Assembly (NCBI RefSeq): GCF_027886425.1
Contig: NZ_CP115671.1
Location: forward strand, 1,798,001-1,862,000
DNA: 64,000 nt
Source: Brevundimonas vesicularis
Lineage (GTDB): Bacteria > Pseudomonadota > Alphaproteobacteria > Caulobacterales > Caulobacteraceae
Reading direction: 5' to 3'
Below the pieces are notes generated by a model. It searched no databases, was not told where the DNA came from, and saw only the letters and a program-made list of their open reading frames with translations. Positions within the stretch are counted from its first letter, which is position 1. Each line of letters opens with the position of its first letter. This document shows positions 8,053 through 15,566 of this stretch, piece by piece. A program made the translations under genes and the position numbers.

Positions 8053-8468
8053 GCGCCGTCGTCCTAATCTGCGCGACCCTGCTCATGAGCGACGGGGACA
8101 GCGGCCGGTGCGTGAGCGCCGACGGCGAGCGCCACCGGGTGCGCTTGGCAGGGATCGATGCTGGGGAGGTCGCGCCTCATACCCGCTGCCGCCAGCGGCC
8201 GGATGTCTGGGCCTGCTCGCCTGTCGCCCGGTCCACGGCTTCGGCCGCGGCTGCCCGCGCGCGTCAGCTGGCCAGCGCCGGCGCTCGCTGCACCATCGCC
8301 GACACCGATCGGTATCGCCGCAATGTCGCGGTGTGCACGGTCAGGGGCCGCGACCTCGGCGCCCAGCTGGTCCGCGAGGGCCTGGCCATCAGCGAGACGA
8401 ACTTCGGAGACCCATACCGGCGCGAAGAGAACGCAGCCCGGAGAGAACGCAGGGGAGTGTGGAGATGA
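8049..8468 (+). CDS. Thermonuclease-like (SNase/TNase) protein
   Basis: ATG 8049 is preceded by GGGGAGGG. The 139-residue product matches staphylococcal-nuclease-fold proteins: a DGDSGRC segment, then RHRVRLAGIDAGEVA (the RLxGIDAPE motif with Pro changed to Gly), an alpha segment ARARQLASAG, TDRYRRNVAVCTVRGRDLGAQLVREGLAI and an EENAARRERRGVW end. These enzymes cleave DNA or RNA with calcium. The N-terminus (MSAVVLICATLLMS) is hydrophobic and could be a signal, which would place it outside the cytoplasm. It overlaps its neighbour's ATG at 8465. Confidence 0.75.
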   Translation: MSAVVLICATLLMSDGDSGRCVSADGERHRVRLAGIDAGEVAPHTRCRQRPDVWACSPVARSTASAAAARARQLASAGARCTIADTDRYRRNVAVCTVRGRDLGAQLVREGLAISETNFGDPYRREENAARRERRGVWR

Positions 8469-8661
8469 GCGCGGCGAACGATAACGGCTTCAAGCTGGCC
8501 TACTCGATTGCAGAGGCGAGCGCGGCGATGAGCCTGAGCGAGGCGACCATCTACGCGTTGCTCGCGGAGGGCGCCTGGAGCGTCGCAAGGTTGGGCGACG
8601 GACACTTATCCCCAGAAGTTCGCTCGAGGCGCTTTTGGCCAACTCGCCAGAAGCGGCTTAG
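8465..8661 (+). pseudogene. Excisionase-like HTH protein, frameshifted
   Basis: ATG 8465 opens LAYSIAEASAAMSLSEATIYALLAEGA, a winged-HTH/MerR-like excisionase start. In the present frame it then becomes WSVARLGDGHLSPEVRS and runs on through the tRNA gene to 8791, which is unnatural. One base inserted at GCCTGG (8573-8577) restores ALERRKVGRRTLIPRSSL and EALLANSPEAA, a textbook end for this family, with stop TAG at 8659-8661. The gene is therefore broken by a one-base loss, or the consensus is wrong there. In a prophage next to an att site this would be the directionality factor. Confidence 0.8.
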
Positions 8662-8676
8662 GGCGCGGCTTAGGGC
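8653..8676 (+). repeat. 12-bp perfect tandem repeat near the att site
   Basis: GCGGCTTAGGGC occurs twice in tandem (8653-8664 and 8665-8676), overlapping the end of the excisionase-like gene and lying 48 bases from the tRNA 3' end. Its place fits arm-type integrase or excisionase binding sites, but this is inference; it may also be chance slippage. Confidence 0.6.
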
Positions 8677-8723
8677 GCAAACCCGAAACGCCCCGCAAAT
8701 CCAGTGGTGGTGTGAGAGGCTGG

Positions 8724-8810
<87 letters not shown>

Positions 8811-8915
8811 TTGCCGCCGCAGCGGAGGCGGACGCCATAGCAGGCGAACGGGTCATTAACCAAAGCGGAAATGTCTTCGGTCATCCTGTTTTCGTATTTT
8901 TTGCGAGGCGGGTCG

Positions 8916-9755
8916 ATGACGTTTGGACAGGGAGTGCGCGGCGCGCTGATCCTGGGGCTGTTTTCGCTGCTTGCCGCCTGTTCCAGCGTGGGCGGCGCAG
9001 GCGTGGGCGGGACGCGGGGCGAGGCGCGCCTGCCCGTCGTCAAGGACCCGGCGCCGATCGTGTCGGGGACGATGCGGCCGTATCAGGTGCGCGGGCGCTG
9101 GTACACGCCCAAGGAACAGCCGGATTACGAAGAGGTGGGGATGGCGTCCTGGTACGGCGACGCCTTCAACGGGCGGCCGACCTCGACCGGCGAGCGGTTC
9201 GACATGCATGCCCTGACGGCCGCGCACAAGACCCTGCCTCTGCCCGGTCTGGTCGAGGTGACGAACCTGGAGAACGGGCGGCGGCTGGTGGTGCGGATCA
9301 ATGACCGCGGGCCGTTCGTGGACAGCCGGATCATCGACCTGTCGCGCGAGGCGGCGAGCGAACTGGGAATGCTCTCGCAGGGCGTGGGGCGGGTGCGGGT
9401 GCGCTACCTCGGCCGGGCGCCGCAGCAGGGCGGGGGCACGCTGCTGCGGGCTTCGGCGCCCGCCCCGAGAGGCGCGGTCCCGGCCAGCCCGCCCGTCAGC
9501 GCGCCCGTTATCGCCCCCGCGCCGGTCGCGGTTGCGGAGGTGACGACCTTCTGGGTTCAGGCGGGCAGTTTCTCGGATCAGGTCGAGGCCGGGCGAATCG
9601 CCGACAGCCTGAGCGGCTGGGTGCGCGCCGATCGGGGCGCGGGCCGGTTCAATGTGGTGGTGGGGCCGTGGGACAGCGCCAATGCCGCCGAGGCGGCGCG
9701 TCAGTCGGTCGTGGCGCGGGGTTATGCGGGCGCCCTGTTGATATCCGGCAGCTGA
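8916..9755 (+). CDS. rlpA: RlpA septal ring lytic transglycosylase, lipoprotein with SPOR domain
   Basis: The chosen ATG 8916 gives a lipoprotein signal ending at LLAAC; the longer in-frame start at 8871 would bury it. The 279-residue protein has the double-psi beta-barrel core (GMASWYGDAFNGRPTSTGE, then LPLPGLVEVTNLENG and RINDRGPF, which includes the catalytic region), a Pro/Ala linker and a C-terminal SPOR domain (TTFWVQAGSFSDQVEAGRI) that binds denuded septal peptidoglycan. It acts in the periplasm at division sites. Confidence 0.93.
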   Translation: MTFGQGVRGALILGLFSLLAACSSVGGAGVGGTRGEARLPVVKDPAPIVSGTMRPYQVRGRWYTPKEQPDYEEVGMASWYGDAFNGRPTSTGERFDMHALTAAHKTLPLPGLVEVTNLENGRRLVVRINDRGPFVDSRIIDLSREAASELGMLSQGVGRVRVRYLGRAPQQGGGTLLRASAPAPRGAVPASPPVSAPVIAPAPVAVAEVTTFWVQAGSFSDQVEAGRIADSLSGWVRADRGAGRFNVVVGPWDSANAAEAARQSVVARGYAGALLISGS

Positions 9756-9804
9756 TCGCGCGGGCGGGCTTGCGCCGGGCGGCGTCGGCGCGCCATGAAG
9801 GCGC

Positions 9805-10437
9805 GTGACCCGTGGACAATTCATAAGCTTCGAAGGCGGCGAGGGCGCCGGCAAATCGACCCAGGTCGGGCGGCTGGTCGCGCGGTTGCAGGCGGTGCTG
9901 GGCGAGCGCAAGGTCGTGCGCACGCGTGAACCGGGCGGCTCCAAAGGCGCTGAGGTGATCCGCAATCTGGTGGTGGCCACGGACGCCGAGCCTTGGTCGG
10001 CCATGACCGAAACCCTGCTGATGTACGCCTCGCGCTCGGACCATCTGGAGCGGACCATCCGCCCGGCGCTGGCGGCCGGCGACTGGGTGGTGTGCGACCG
10101 GTTCGCCGATTCCAGCCGCGCCTATCAGGGCGCTGGCGGCGGCGTGGCGCAAAGCTTCATCGAACAGATCGACGCAGGCGTGGTCGGGGACGACCAGCCG
10201 GACCTGACCCTGGTGTTCGACCTACCGGTCGAGGTCGGGCTGGAGCGGGCGTTCGGGCGCGGCCTGTTCGAGACGCGGTTCGAATCCAAGGGTCTGGAAT
10301 TCCATCAGCGCCTGCGCGAGGGCTTTCTGCGCATCGTCGAGGCCAATCCGCAGCGTTGCGTGCTGATCGACGCCGTCGGATCGCTGGACGAGGTCGAGGC
10401 GCGGGTCTGGCAGGCGGTTCAGGACCGGCTGCTGTGA
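9805..10437 (+). CDS. tmk: Thymidylate kinase
   Basis: The enzyme phosphorylates dTMP to dTDP for DNA synthesis. GTG 9805 starts MTRGQFISFEGGEGAGKSTQ with the P-loop at residues 10-17. REPGGS, the YASRSDHLE segment and the CDRFADSSRAYQGAGG substrate/DR(F) motif follow, with 210 residues total, the usual size. It begins the cluster tmk-holB-tatD-MBL; holB starts in its stop codon (GTGA at 10434). Confidence 0.95.
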   Translation: MTRGQFISFEGGEGAGKSTQVGRLVARLQAVLGERKVVRTREPGGSKGAEVIRNLVVATDAEPWSAMTETLLMYASRSDHLERTIRPALAAGDWVVCDRFADSSRAYQGAGGGVAQSFIEQIDAGVVGDDQPDLTLVFDLPVEVGLERAFGRGLFETRFESKGLEFHQRLREGFLRIVEANPQRCVLIDAVGSLDEVEARVWQAVQDRLL

Positions 10438-11423
10438 GCGATCACCCGCGTGACCGGTTCGACCTGATCCCTGATGCCGCGGCGGAGACGGCGTTTCTGG
10501 ACGCCTGGGAACGGGGGCGGTTGCACCACGCCTGGCTGTTGTGCGGGGTCGAGGGGACGGGCAAGGCGACCTTCGCCTATCGCGCGGCGCGACGGCTGCT
10601 GGGCGCGGCGGCCAATCCGGCGTCCGGGCCGCTGGGCGCGCGGCGCGATGATCCGGTCAGCCGGCTGATCTCGGCCCAGTCGCATCCGGACCTGCTGGTG
10701 CTGGAACGCCTGGTCGAAGGGGGCAAGACCAAGAAGTCGATCTCGGTCGATCAGTCGCGTGAACTGCCGGAGTTCTTTTCGAAGAGCCCGTCGCAAGCCC
10801 AGTTTCGGGTGGCGATCATCGATGCGGCGGATGACCTGAATCTCAATGCCGCCAACGCCTTGCTGAAGGTTCTTGAGGAGCCGCCCGAGCGCGGCGTGCT
10901 GTTTCTGGTGACCCATGCGCCGGGGCGGTTGCTGGCGACGATCCGGTCGCGGTGCCGGCGGTTGAGCTTTCCGATCTGGACGCCGGATCGGCTGGAGACC
11001 CTGGTGCGCAATCGGACGGGCGCGGAGCGTGAGGACGCCGAACATGCGGCGATCATGGCGGGCGGATCGCCGGGGGCGGCCCTGGCCCTGGCGTCCGGCG
11101 CGACGTTCGAGATGGACCAGCTGGCGCGGCGATGGGTCGAGGGCGACGTGGACCGGGCCGAAGCCCTGGCCATCGCCGACCGGTTCCGCGGCGCCGAGGG
11201 GCAGGAACGGTTCGAGACCCTGATGGACCGGCTGATCGCGGCGGTGCGAATGCGCGCCTTGCAGAGCGCGCCGGGGGCCGGAAATCGATGGGCTGAATTA
11301 TGGGAGCGGCTGCAGCCGTTGCCGGAACGGGCGGCGGGACTGAACCTGGACAAGGCCGACGTCTTGGCCGGCGCGCTGGCGGATTTGAAGCGGGTCCAGG
11401 CCCAGCAGGAGCGGATGGGCTGA
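10434..11423 (+). CDS. holB: DNA polymerase III subunit delta'
   Basis: GTG 10434 overlaps the tmk stop and gives 329 residues. Features: HHAWLLCGVEGTGKATFAYR (P-loop-like region), a basic/acidic insert, ISVDQSRELPEFF, AQFRVAIIDAADDLNLNAANALLKVLEEPP (the Walker B/sensor region typical of clamp loader delta') and a SRCRRLSF sensor. No zinc-binding cysteine cluster is seen, as is common in alphaproteobacteria. In many relatives metG follows; here tatD follows at once with a one-base overlap. Confidence 0.92.
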   Translation: MSDHPRDRFDLIPDAAAETAFLDAWERGRLHHAWLLCGVEGTGKATFAYRAARRLLGAAANPASGPLGARRDDPVSRLISAQSHPDLLVLERLVEGGKTKKSISVDQSRELPEFFSKSPSQAQFRVAIIDAADDLNLNAANALLKVLEEPPERGVLFLVTHAPGRLLATIRSRCRRLSFPIWTPDRLETLVRNRTGAEREDAEHAAIMAGGSPGAALALASGATFEMDQLARRWVEGDVDRAEALAIADRFRGAEGQERFETLMDRLIAAVRMRALQSAPGAGNRWAELWERLQPLPERAAGLNLDKADVLAGALADLKRVQAQQERMG

Positions 11424-12205
11424 TGCTGATCGACAGTCATGTGAACCTGCATGCGCCGCAGTTCGACGAGGACCGGGACGCCGTGATCGCGCGCGCGCGC
11501 GAGGCGGGCGTCGGACTGATGGTCGAGATCTCCGACAGGCTGACGACCTTTGAGGCGACGCACGGCATCGCCATGGCCAATGCGGACATCTGGTGCACGG
11601 TCGGAGTCCATCCGCACGAGGCCAAGGATGCGGCGGACCTGACCGCGGCGACCCTGATCGAACTGGCCCAGCGGCCCAAGGTGGTCGGGATCGGCGAATG
11701 CGGTCTGGATTTCCATTACGACTTCAGCCCGCGCGAGATGCAGGCGGCGGTGTTCCGGCAACATGTGGCGGCGGCGCGCGAGACGGGATTGCCGCTGGTG
11801 ATCCACACGCGTGAGGCGGACGACGTGATGGCGTCGATCCTGCGCGAGGAATACGCCGCAGGGCCGTTCAAGATGTTGATGCACTGCTATACGAGTGGCG
11901 CGGAATTGGCGAAAATCGCTGCTGAAATGGGCGCCTGGTTTTCGGTTTCCGGCATCGCGACCTTCAAGGCGGCCGAGGACGTGCGGGCGGTGATCCGCGA
12001 TATGCCCGGCGACCGGATCATCGTCGAGACCGACTGCCCCTATCTGGCGCCCATTCCGCATCGGGGGCGGCGCAACGAGCCGGCCTACATCGGTCATGTG
12101 CTGGACAAGCTGGCCGAAATCCGAGGCTGGAGCGCCGAGGAGGCGGACCGCATCACGACCGAGGCCTTCTTCGGCCTCTTTGACCGGATACCCAGGCCCG
12201 CATGA
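11423..12205 (+). CDS. tatD: TatD-family metal-dependent DNase
   Basis: This 260-residue TIM-barrel hydrolase has GVHPHEAKD, IGECGLDFHYD, LVIHTREADDD-type and MLMHCYTSG motifs and a C-terminal ETDCPYLAP, all typical of TatD 3'-5' exonucleases/deoxyribonucleases. The N-terminal metal motif, usually DxHxH, is here DSHVNLH: the second His is Asn at residue 7. That may change metal site geometry. The start overlaps the holB stop (TGATG), and its own stop overlaps the next ATG. Confidence 0.9.
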   Translation: MLIDSHVNLHAPQFDEDRDAVIARAREAGVGLMVEISDRLTTFEATHGIAMANADIWCTVGVHPHEAKDAADLTAATLIELAQRPKVVGIGECGLDFHYDFSPREMQAAVFRQHVAAARETGLPLVIHTREADDVMASILREEYAAGPFKMLMHCYTSGAELAKIAAEMGAWFSVSGIATFKAAEDVRAVIRDMPGDRIIVETDCPYLAPIPHRGRRNEPAYIGHVLDKLAEIRGWSAEEADRITTEAFFGLFDRIPRPA

Positions 12206-12996
12206 GTTTCGAAGTCGTCATTCTGGGCAGCGGATCGTCGGGTGGGGTGCCGCGCGGGGACGGCGACTGGGGCGCCTGCGACCCGACCGAGCCCAAGAAC
12301 CGGCGAACGCGCTGTTCGATGTTGGCGAGAAAGACCGGGCCGGAGGGGGTGACCACTGTCCTTATCGACACTTCGCCGGACCTGCGCGAACAGATGCTGG
12401 CCAGCGGCACGAAACATGTGGATGCGGTTCTTTATACCCACGACCACGCTGACCAGACCCATGGGATCGACGACCTGCGCACCTTCGCCGCGCGGGCCAG
12501 GAAGCGGATACCGGCGTGGATGGATGCGGTGACGCACGGTTCGCTGACGCATCGGTTCGACTACATTTTCGAGAGCAAGTTCGGTTATCCGCCGCTGCTG
12601 GACGGACGGATCATTCCGCCGCATGGCACGGCCTGGTCGGTCGAGGGCGCGGGCGGCTCGATCCCGGTCACGACCTTTGATCAGGCGCATGGGCCGATCA
12701 GTTCGGTGGGATATCGGCTCGGCGATGTCGCCTATTCCAGCGATGTGTCCGATCTGGACGAGGCGGCCCTGGCAGCCGTGGCCGGCTGCAAGCTCTGGAT
12801 CGTCGATGCGCTGCGTTACGCGCCCCATCCGACACATGCTCATCTGGACCAGGCCCTGGCGTGGATCGCCGCCGCAGACGTGGAGCGTGCGGTGCTGACA
12901 AACCTGCACATCGATATGGATTACAAGACGTTGTCGGCGCTTGTTCCCGAAAACGTCGAGGTCGGATTCGATGGCTGGAGCCGAGTGATCGGCTAG
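12202..12996 (+). CDS. MBL-fold metallo-hydrolase (PhnP-like)
   Basis: This 264-residue protein starts with ILGSGSSGGVPRGDGDWG, then TRCSMLARK, LIDTSPDLREQ and the zinc motif THDHADQTHGIDDLR (HxHxDH), with later DALRYAPHPTHAHLDQAL and LTNLHIDMDY. The pattern matches PhnP/cyclic-phosphate phosphodiesterase-like MBL hydrolases that usually follow tatD in alphaproteobacteria. The substrate cannot be set. Its TAG stop shares a CTAG with the recG stop on the other strand. Confidence 0.88.
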   Translation: MSFEVVILGSGSSGGVPRGDGDWGACDPTEPKNRRTRCSMLARKTGPEGVTTVLIDTSPDLREQMLASGTKHVDAVLYTHDHADQTHGIDDLRTFAARARKRIPAWMDAVTHGSLTHRFDYIFESKFGYPPLLDGRIIPPHGTAWSVEGAGGSIPVTTFDQAHGPISSVGYRLGDVAYSSDVSDLDEAALAAVAGCKLWIVDALRYAPHPTHAHLDQALAWIAAADVERAVLTNLHIDMDYKTLSALVPENVEVGFDGWSRVIG

Positions 12997-15092
12997 CTTG
13001 CGCCGACCTTGTGGTTTTTCCAGTCAAATAACTCTTCCAGCACCTGCACCGCCTGGCCGCGTTCCGACGTCAGATCCGCGTCGCGGTTCATGATCAGCCG
13101 CGCATCATCGGCGGCGGCCAGCATCAGGCTGCGGTGGCGGATCGGATCGGCGAAGCGGTAGGCGGGAAAACCGCTCTGTTTCAGGCCCAGGGGATCGCCG
13201 CCGCCACGCAGGCGAAAGTCTTCCTCGGCGATGACGAAGCCGTCCTCGGTGCGACGCAGGGTTTCGAGCCGCTCTTTCGCCGTCTCGCCGAGGGAGCCGT
13301 CCTGACCGCCATACAGCAGGATGCAGGAACTGGCCTTGGCTCCGCGACCGACGCGGCCGCGCAACTGGTGCAACTGGGCCAGACCGAAGCGGTCGGCGTG
13401 TTCGATCACCATGATCGAGGCGTTGGGCACGTCCACGCCGACTTCGACCACCGTGGTGGCGACGAGAACCGGCAGGCGGCCGTCGGCGAAGTCGGCCATG
13501 ACGGCCTCGCGCTCTGCGCCCGGCATCTGGCCATGAGCCAGGCCGACCTCGACGCCCAGCAGGCGTCGCAGATCGTCGGCGCGATCGACGGCGGCCGCCA
13601 GGTCGATGGCCTCGGATTCCTCAACCAAGGGACAGATCCAATAGGCCTGGGCGCCGCTCTCGACGGCGCTCTTCAGGCGGGCGGCGACCTCGCCGATGCG
13701 GGCCAAGGGCAGGACGGCGGTCGTGACCGGGGTGCGGCCGGGCGGCTTTTCCATCAGACGACTGACCTCCAACTCGCCGTACTGCGTCAGCTCCAGCGTG
13801 CGGGGGATGGGGGTGGCCGACATGGTCAGCAGATGCACGGCGCCGACACGCGGATCGCCCTTGGCTTGCAGCCGCTGACGTTCGTTGACGCCGAACCGGT
13901 GCTGTTCGTCGATGACGGCCAGGGCCAGGCGGTCGAAGCGAACGGCGTTCTGGAACAGGGCATGGGTGCCAATGGCGACCTGGGCGTGACCCGAGGCCAG
14001 GGCAGCCAGTTTCTCGCGTCGTTGCGCCGGGGTGTCGCGGCCGGTGAGCAGGACCGCAGACACGCCAGCCGCGCCCAGCATGGGGCCGAGCTTCTCGTAA
14101 TGCTGGCGCGCCAGGATTTCGGTCGGGGCCATGAGTGCGGATTGGAAACCACTGGCAGCGGCGTCGGCCAGAGCGAGGGCGGCGACGGCGGTCTTGCCCG
14201 AGCCGACATCGCCTTGCAGCAATCGGCCCATCTGCTGGCCCGACGCCAGATCACGGCGGATTTCGGCGACGGCCTGGGCCTGGGCGTTGGTCAGCTGAAA
14301 GGGCAGGGCCTGGAGCAGGTGTTCGGACGCTGCGCCGGGGGCGATGGCGGGGGCGGGCCTGATCTCGCGGGCGCGACGACGACGGGCCAAGGCGAGCTGG
14401 TGGGCGAGGAATTCGTCATAGGCCAGGCGCTGGCGGGCGGGGGCGTCGGGCGTCAGGTCGATCTCGCTTGTGGGGGCATGCAGGGCGTCGATAGCGGCGC
14501 GCCAACCCAGCCAGTTCTGCTTCCTGAGCCAGGCGGTGTCCTGCCATTCCGGCAGGTCGGGCGCGTCAGCAAGGGCGGCGTGGACCAGTTTGCGCAACTG
14601 GCGAGAACTGAGCCCCTGCGTCGCCGGATAGATGGGTTCGGACGCCGGAATGTCGGCGGCCTTTTCGAGCGTCACGATGTCCGGATGGATGATCTGGACC
14701 TCGCCATTGAACCTTTCGACCTTGCCCGCGACCAACCGCGTCTCGCCGCGCGGCAACAGCCGGTCGATGTGCTGGGGCGAACCGCCGAACCAGACGAGAT
14801 GCACGAAGCCCGTCGGATCGCTGGCCCGGACCTTCAGCGGCGCGCCAGGACGGCTGGGCGTGTAGAGGCGGTCGATGGTCACGGTGAAGACGCCCACCTC
14901 GCCATCGATGGCGGTGGCGGCCTCAGCGGCGCGGCGCACGATGACGCCAGACGGGCTGAGGAACAGCAGATCGCGAACCAGCGGGCCCGCCACCTTTTGC
15001 ACCAGAGGCAGGACGCGAGGGCCCACGCCCTTGAGGGTCGAGACCTCGGCGAACAGGGGAAAGAGAATCTGCGGACGCATCGCCGTGAACAT
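12993..15092 (-). CDS. recG: ATP-dependent DNA helicase RecG
   Basis: RecG remodels stalled forks and Holliday junctions. The 699-residue protein has an N-terminal wedge/OB domain (LKGVGPRVLPLVQKV; VHLVWFGG), helicase motif I GDVGSGKTAVAALAL at about residue 293, motif II DEQHRFG, TMSATPIPRTLEL (motif III), and VVEVGVDVPNASIMVIEHAD and QLRGRVGR in the second helicase domain. It is divergent from sdhE-mfd and convergent with the MBL gene. Confidence 0.96.
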   Translation of the reverse strand: MFTAMRPQILFPLFAEVSTLKGVGPRVLPLVQKVAGPLVRDLLFLSPSGVIVRRAAEAATAIDGEVGVFTVTIDRLYTPSRPGAPLKVRASDPTGFVHLVWFGGSPQHIDRLLPRGETRLVAGKVERFNGEVQIIHPDIVTLEKAADIPASEPIYPATQGLSSRQLRKLVHAALADAPDLPEWQDTAWLRKQNWLGWRAAIDALHAPTSEIDLTPDAPARQRLAYDEFLAHQLALARRRRAREIRPAPAIAPGAASEHLLQALPFQLTNAQAQAVAEIRRDLASGQQMGRLLQGDVGSGKTAVAALALADAAASGFQSALMAPTEILARQHYEKLGPMLGAAGVSAVLLTGRDTPAQRREKLAALASGHAQVAIGTHALFQNAVRFDRLALAVIDEQHRFGVNERQRLQAKGDPRVGAVHLLTMSATPIPRTLELTQYGELEVSRLMEKPPGRTPVTTAVLPLARIGEVAARLKSAVESGAQAYWICPLVEESEAIDLAAAVDRADDLRRLLGVEVGLAHGQMPGAEREAVMADFADGRLPVLVATTVVEVGVDVPNASIMVIEHADRFGLAQLHQLRGRVGRGAKASSCILLYGGQDGSLGETAKERLETLRRTEDGFVIAEEDFRLRGGGDPLGLKQSGFPAYRFADPIRHRSLMLAAADDARLIMNRDADLTSERGQAVQVLEELFDWKNHKVGAS

Positions 15093-15224
15093 AGCGTGAC
15101 CATGACGGGTGGCGAAGTGCGTTCAGGAACGCTATCTGCGCTTCTTCCATTTGAAGACGCTAACGCTCGCCACGCGGTGGCTCGCTGCTTGAGCGTCTTC
15201 CCACTTTGCCGGGCAAGGATTCTT

Positions 15225-15566
15225 GTGGCCGAAATCGACGCGCGTCCCGAAAGCGAAATGACCCCTGAGCAGATGACGCCTGAGCGCAGGCAGCGGCTGG
15301 GACGCATTCAGTTCCGCGCTTGGCGGCGGGGCTTTCGCGAGGCCGACATGGTGCTGGGTCCGTTTTCCGATCAGGTCGCGCCGACCCTGACCGATGCGGA
15401 ACTGGACCAATTCGAACGGCTGATCGACGAGGAAGATCAGTGGCTTTACGGCTGGATCATCGAGCGTGATCCGACGCCGCCCGAGTTCGAGACGCCGGTG
15501 ATGGCCAAGGTGCGCGCCTTCATGCGCGCCCACGTCGCGGCCGAAGTCGGCAAGGGAATCGGCTGA
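15225..15566 (+). CDS. sdhE: FAD assembly factor SdhE
   Basis: The protein promotes covalent flavin attachment to succinate dehydrogenase. The open frame extends far upstream, antisense to recG, but GTG 15225 with CAAGGA 8 bases before is the likely start (113 aa); ATG 15258 is an alternative. The core RRQRLGRIQFRAWRRGFREA contains the RGxxE motif, and LIDEEDQWLYGWI completes the DUF339 signature. mfd begins in its stop (TGATG), an arrangement known from related genomes. Confidence 0.88.
   Translation: MAEIDARPESEMTPEQMTPERRQRLGRIQFRAWRRGFREADMVLGPFSDQVAPTLTDAELDQFERLIDEEDQWLYGWIIERDPTPPEFETPVMAKVRAFMRAHVAAEVGKGIG

Larger units (their letters stand above)
1..8723. mobile_element. Prophage arm (recombination/early genes) ending at a tRNA-Ser
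   Basis: All genes here lie on the + strand with very short or overlapping junctions and are of phage type: RecE-like exonuclease, Bet annealase, DEDDh and HNH nucleases, two DNA methyltransferases, small DUF551-like proteins and an excisionase-like HTH. The block stops directly at the 3' end of tRNA-Ser(TGA), a usual attachment site for tyrosine integrases. To the right, gene content becomes chromosomal core. The left boundary lies outside the window. No integrase and no second att copy can be seen, so whether the element is intact is unknown. Several frameshifts suggest decay. Confidence 0.8.

Noticed and set aside
8811..8915. Promoter for tRNA-Ser or rlpA in the spacer
   Set aside because: Only weak -35/-10 resemblance could be found on either strand, so no site is claimed.
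13134..15224. Long + strand frame upstream of sdhE
   Set aside because: It is antisense to recG and has repetitive Gly/Gln/Asp composition; only its last 113 codons encode SdhE.
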